A stretch of 22,848 nucleotides of DNA from Methanosarcina sp. UBA293 (GTDB lineage: Archaea; Halobacteriota; Methanosarcinia; Methanosarcinales; Methanosarcinaceae). Positions 22,499 to 22,848 of this stretch are shown in pieces (position 1 is the stretch's first letter; each line of letters opens with the position of its first letter). The notes beneath the pieces are model-generated. The model saw only the letters and a program-made list of their open reading frames with translations, ran no database searches and had not been told where the DNA came from. The DNA lies in assembly GCA_002499445.1 (NCBI GenBank), contig DALS01000067.1:1-22848 (forward strand). The letters run 5' to 3'. The translations under genes were made by a program, and so were the position numbers.

Positions 22499-22848
22499 TT
22501 GCGGAAAACAAAAAAAATTATGCTAATGATATTAACGGTATTACTTGCACTTCAAGCTATAGCTGGCAATGCCTCTGCTGCAACTATTTATGTTGAGCCT
22601 GGAGACTCAATTCAAAAGGCAGTAGATAATGCACGTTCTGGAGATACAATAGTTGTAAAGCCTGGGACTTATGCCGGAGGCATAAAGGTTTCAACTGCGG
22701 ACTTAACAATAATGTCAAGCAGTCCACATAAAGCGATAATTAAAGCTGAAAATAATGCCTTTGATGTTTATGAAAGTAATGTCGTAATAAAAAATTTTGA
22801 CATAAGAGGGCCAGGAAAATCCTCAGGTGTTTGTTTTTCGTTTAGCCG
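22499..22848 (+). CDS. exported parallel beta-helix (NosD-like) surface protein, 5' part only
   Basis: The gene is cut by the window end, so only about 116 residues are seen. A TTG start at 22499 gives a textbook signal peptide: basic MRKTKK, a hydrophobic stretch MLMILTVLLALQAIAG and a cleavage site after NASA. ATG starts at 22520 or 22526 would lose the basic segment; TTG has only a GGGG eight bases upstream, so the choice is tentative. The mature part begins ATIYVEPGDSIQKAVDNA, then GDTIVVKPGTY, the usual opening of NosD/pectate-lyase-like parallel beta-helix proteins, which are abundant on Methanosarcina cell surfaces. Later beta-helix turns follow (IMSSSPHKAIIKAEN, VVIKNFDIRG). Substrate or adhesive role is unknown. 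Downstream domains cannot be seen. Confidence 0.82.
   Translation, partial: MRKTKKIMLMILTVLLALQAIAGNASAATIYVEPGDSIQKAVDNARSGDTIVVKPGTYAGGIKVSTADLTIMSSSPHKAIIKAENNAFDVYESNVVIKNFDIRGPGKSSGVCFSFS

Overview
The window is archaeal and almost certainly from a Methanosarcina species. The support is an archaeal MCM helicase, an archaeal-type RNase P RNA, the membrane-bound heterodisulfide reductase pair hdrE-hdrD (typical of cytochrome-containing methanogens), a methanogenesis marker 9 protein, a dihydromethanopterin reductase (DmrX type) and geranylgeranyl reductase paralogs for archaeal lipids. Genes are compact and of moderate GC. Intergenic spacers are long, AT-rich and full of short degenerate tandem repeats. 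Some TATA boxes sit about 25 bp upstream of likely transcript starts, as expected in Archaea.

Layout. (1) 16-5454, all minus strand: a ferredoxin and a TrmJ-like tRNA methyltransferase, then MCM, a DUF424 protein and two coiled-coil proteins, i.e. an information-processing block. (2) 5753-7500, plus strand: a rubrerythrin-like diiron protein and, after about 690 bp of spacer, a small siroheme/[4Fe-4S] sulfite-reductase-like protein. (3) 7986-10002: hdrED, the terminal step of methanogenic respiration. (4) 10102-14051: two tandem DUF116 membrane/cysteine-rich proteins followed by two tandem geranylgeranyl-reductase-family flavoproteins, i.e. two adjacent gene duplications. (5) About 14114-14484, minus strand: RNase P RNA, recognised from conserved motifs, a P1 pairing and its own TATA box. 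(6) 14887-17688: an overlapping operon of methanogenesis marker 9, a CitG-like (COG1767) protein and a DUF447 flavin-binding-type protein, followed by dmrX (17881-18606). The C1-cofactor context suggests tetrahydromethanopterin/sarcinapterin synthesis. (7) 18782-20323, minus strand: a fusion of an FAD-dependent oxidoreductase and a Rieske domain. (8) 20737-21939: a polynucleotide-kinase-like P-loop protein joined to a degenerate PPP-phosphatase domain. (9) 22041-22126: a perfect 86-bp TAT microsatellite, then the start of an exported beta-helix surface protein cut by the window end.

The items most worth a second look are the CitG-like/DUF447 pair beside a methanopterin reductase, the DUF116/GGR double duplication, the inactive-looking phosphatase domain fused to a kinase, the series of unrelated short tandem arrays in nearly every spacer, the long microsatellite before a surface-protein gene, and a 39-codon reading frame that overlaps the marker 9 start by ATGA. 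No CRISPR array, tRNA gene, insertion sequence or prophage was seen.
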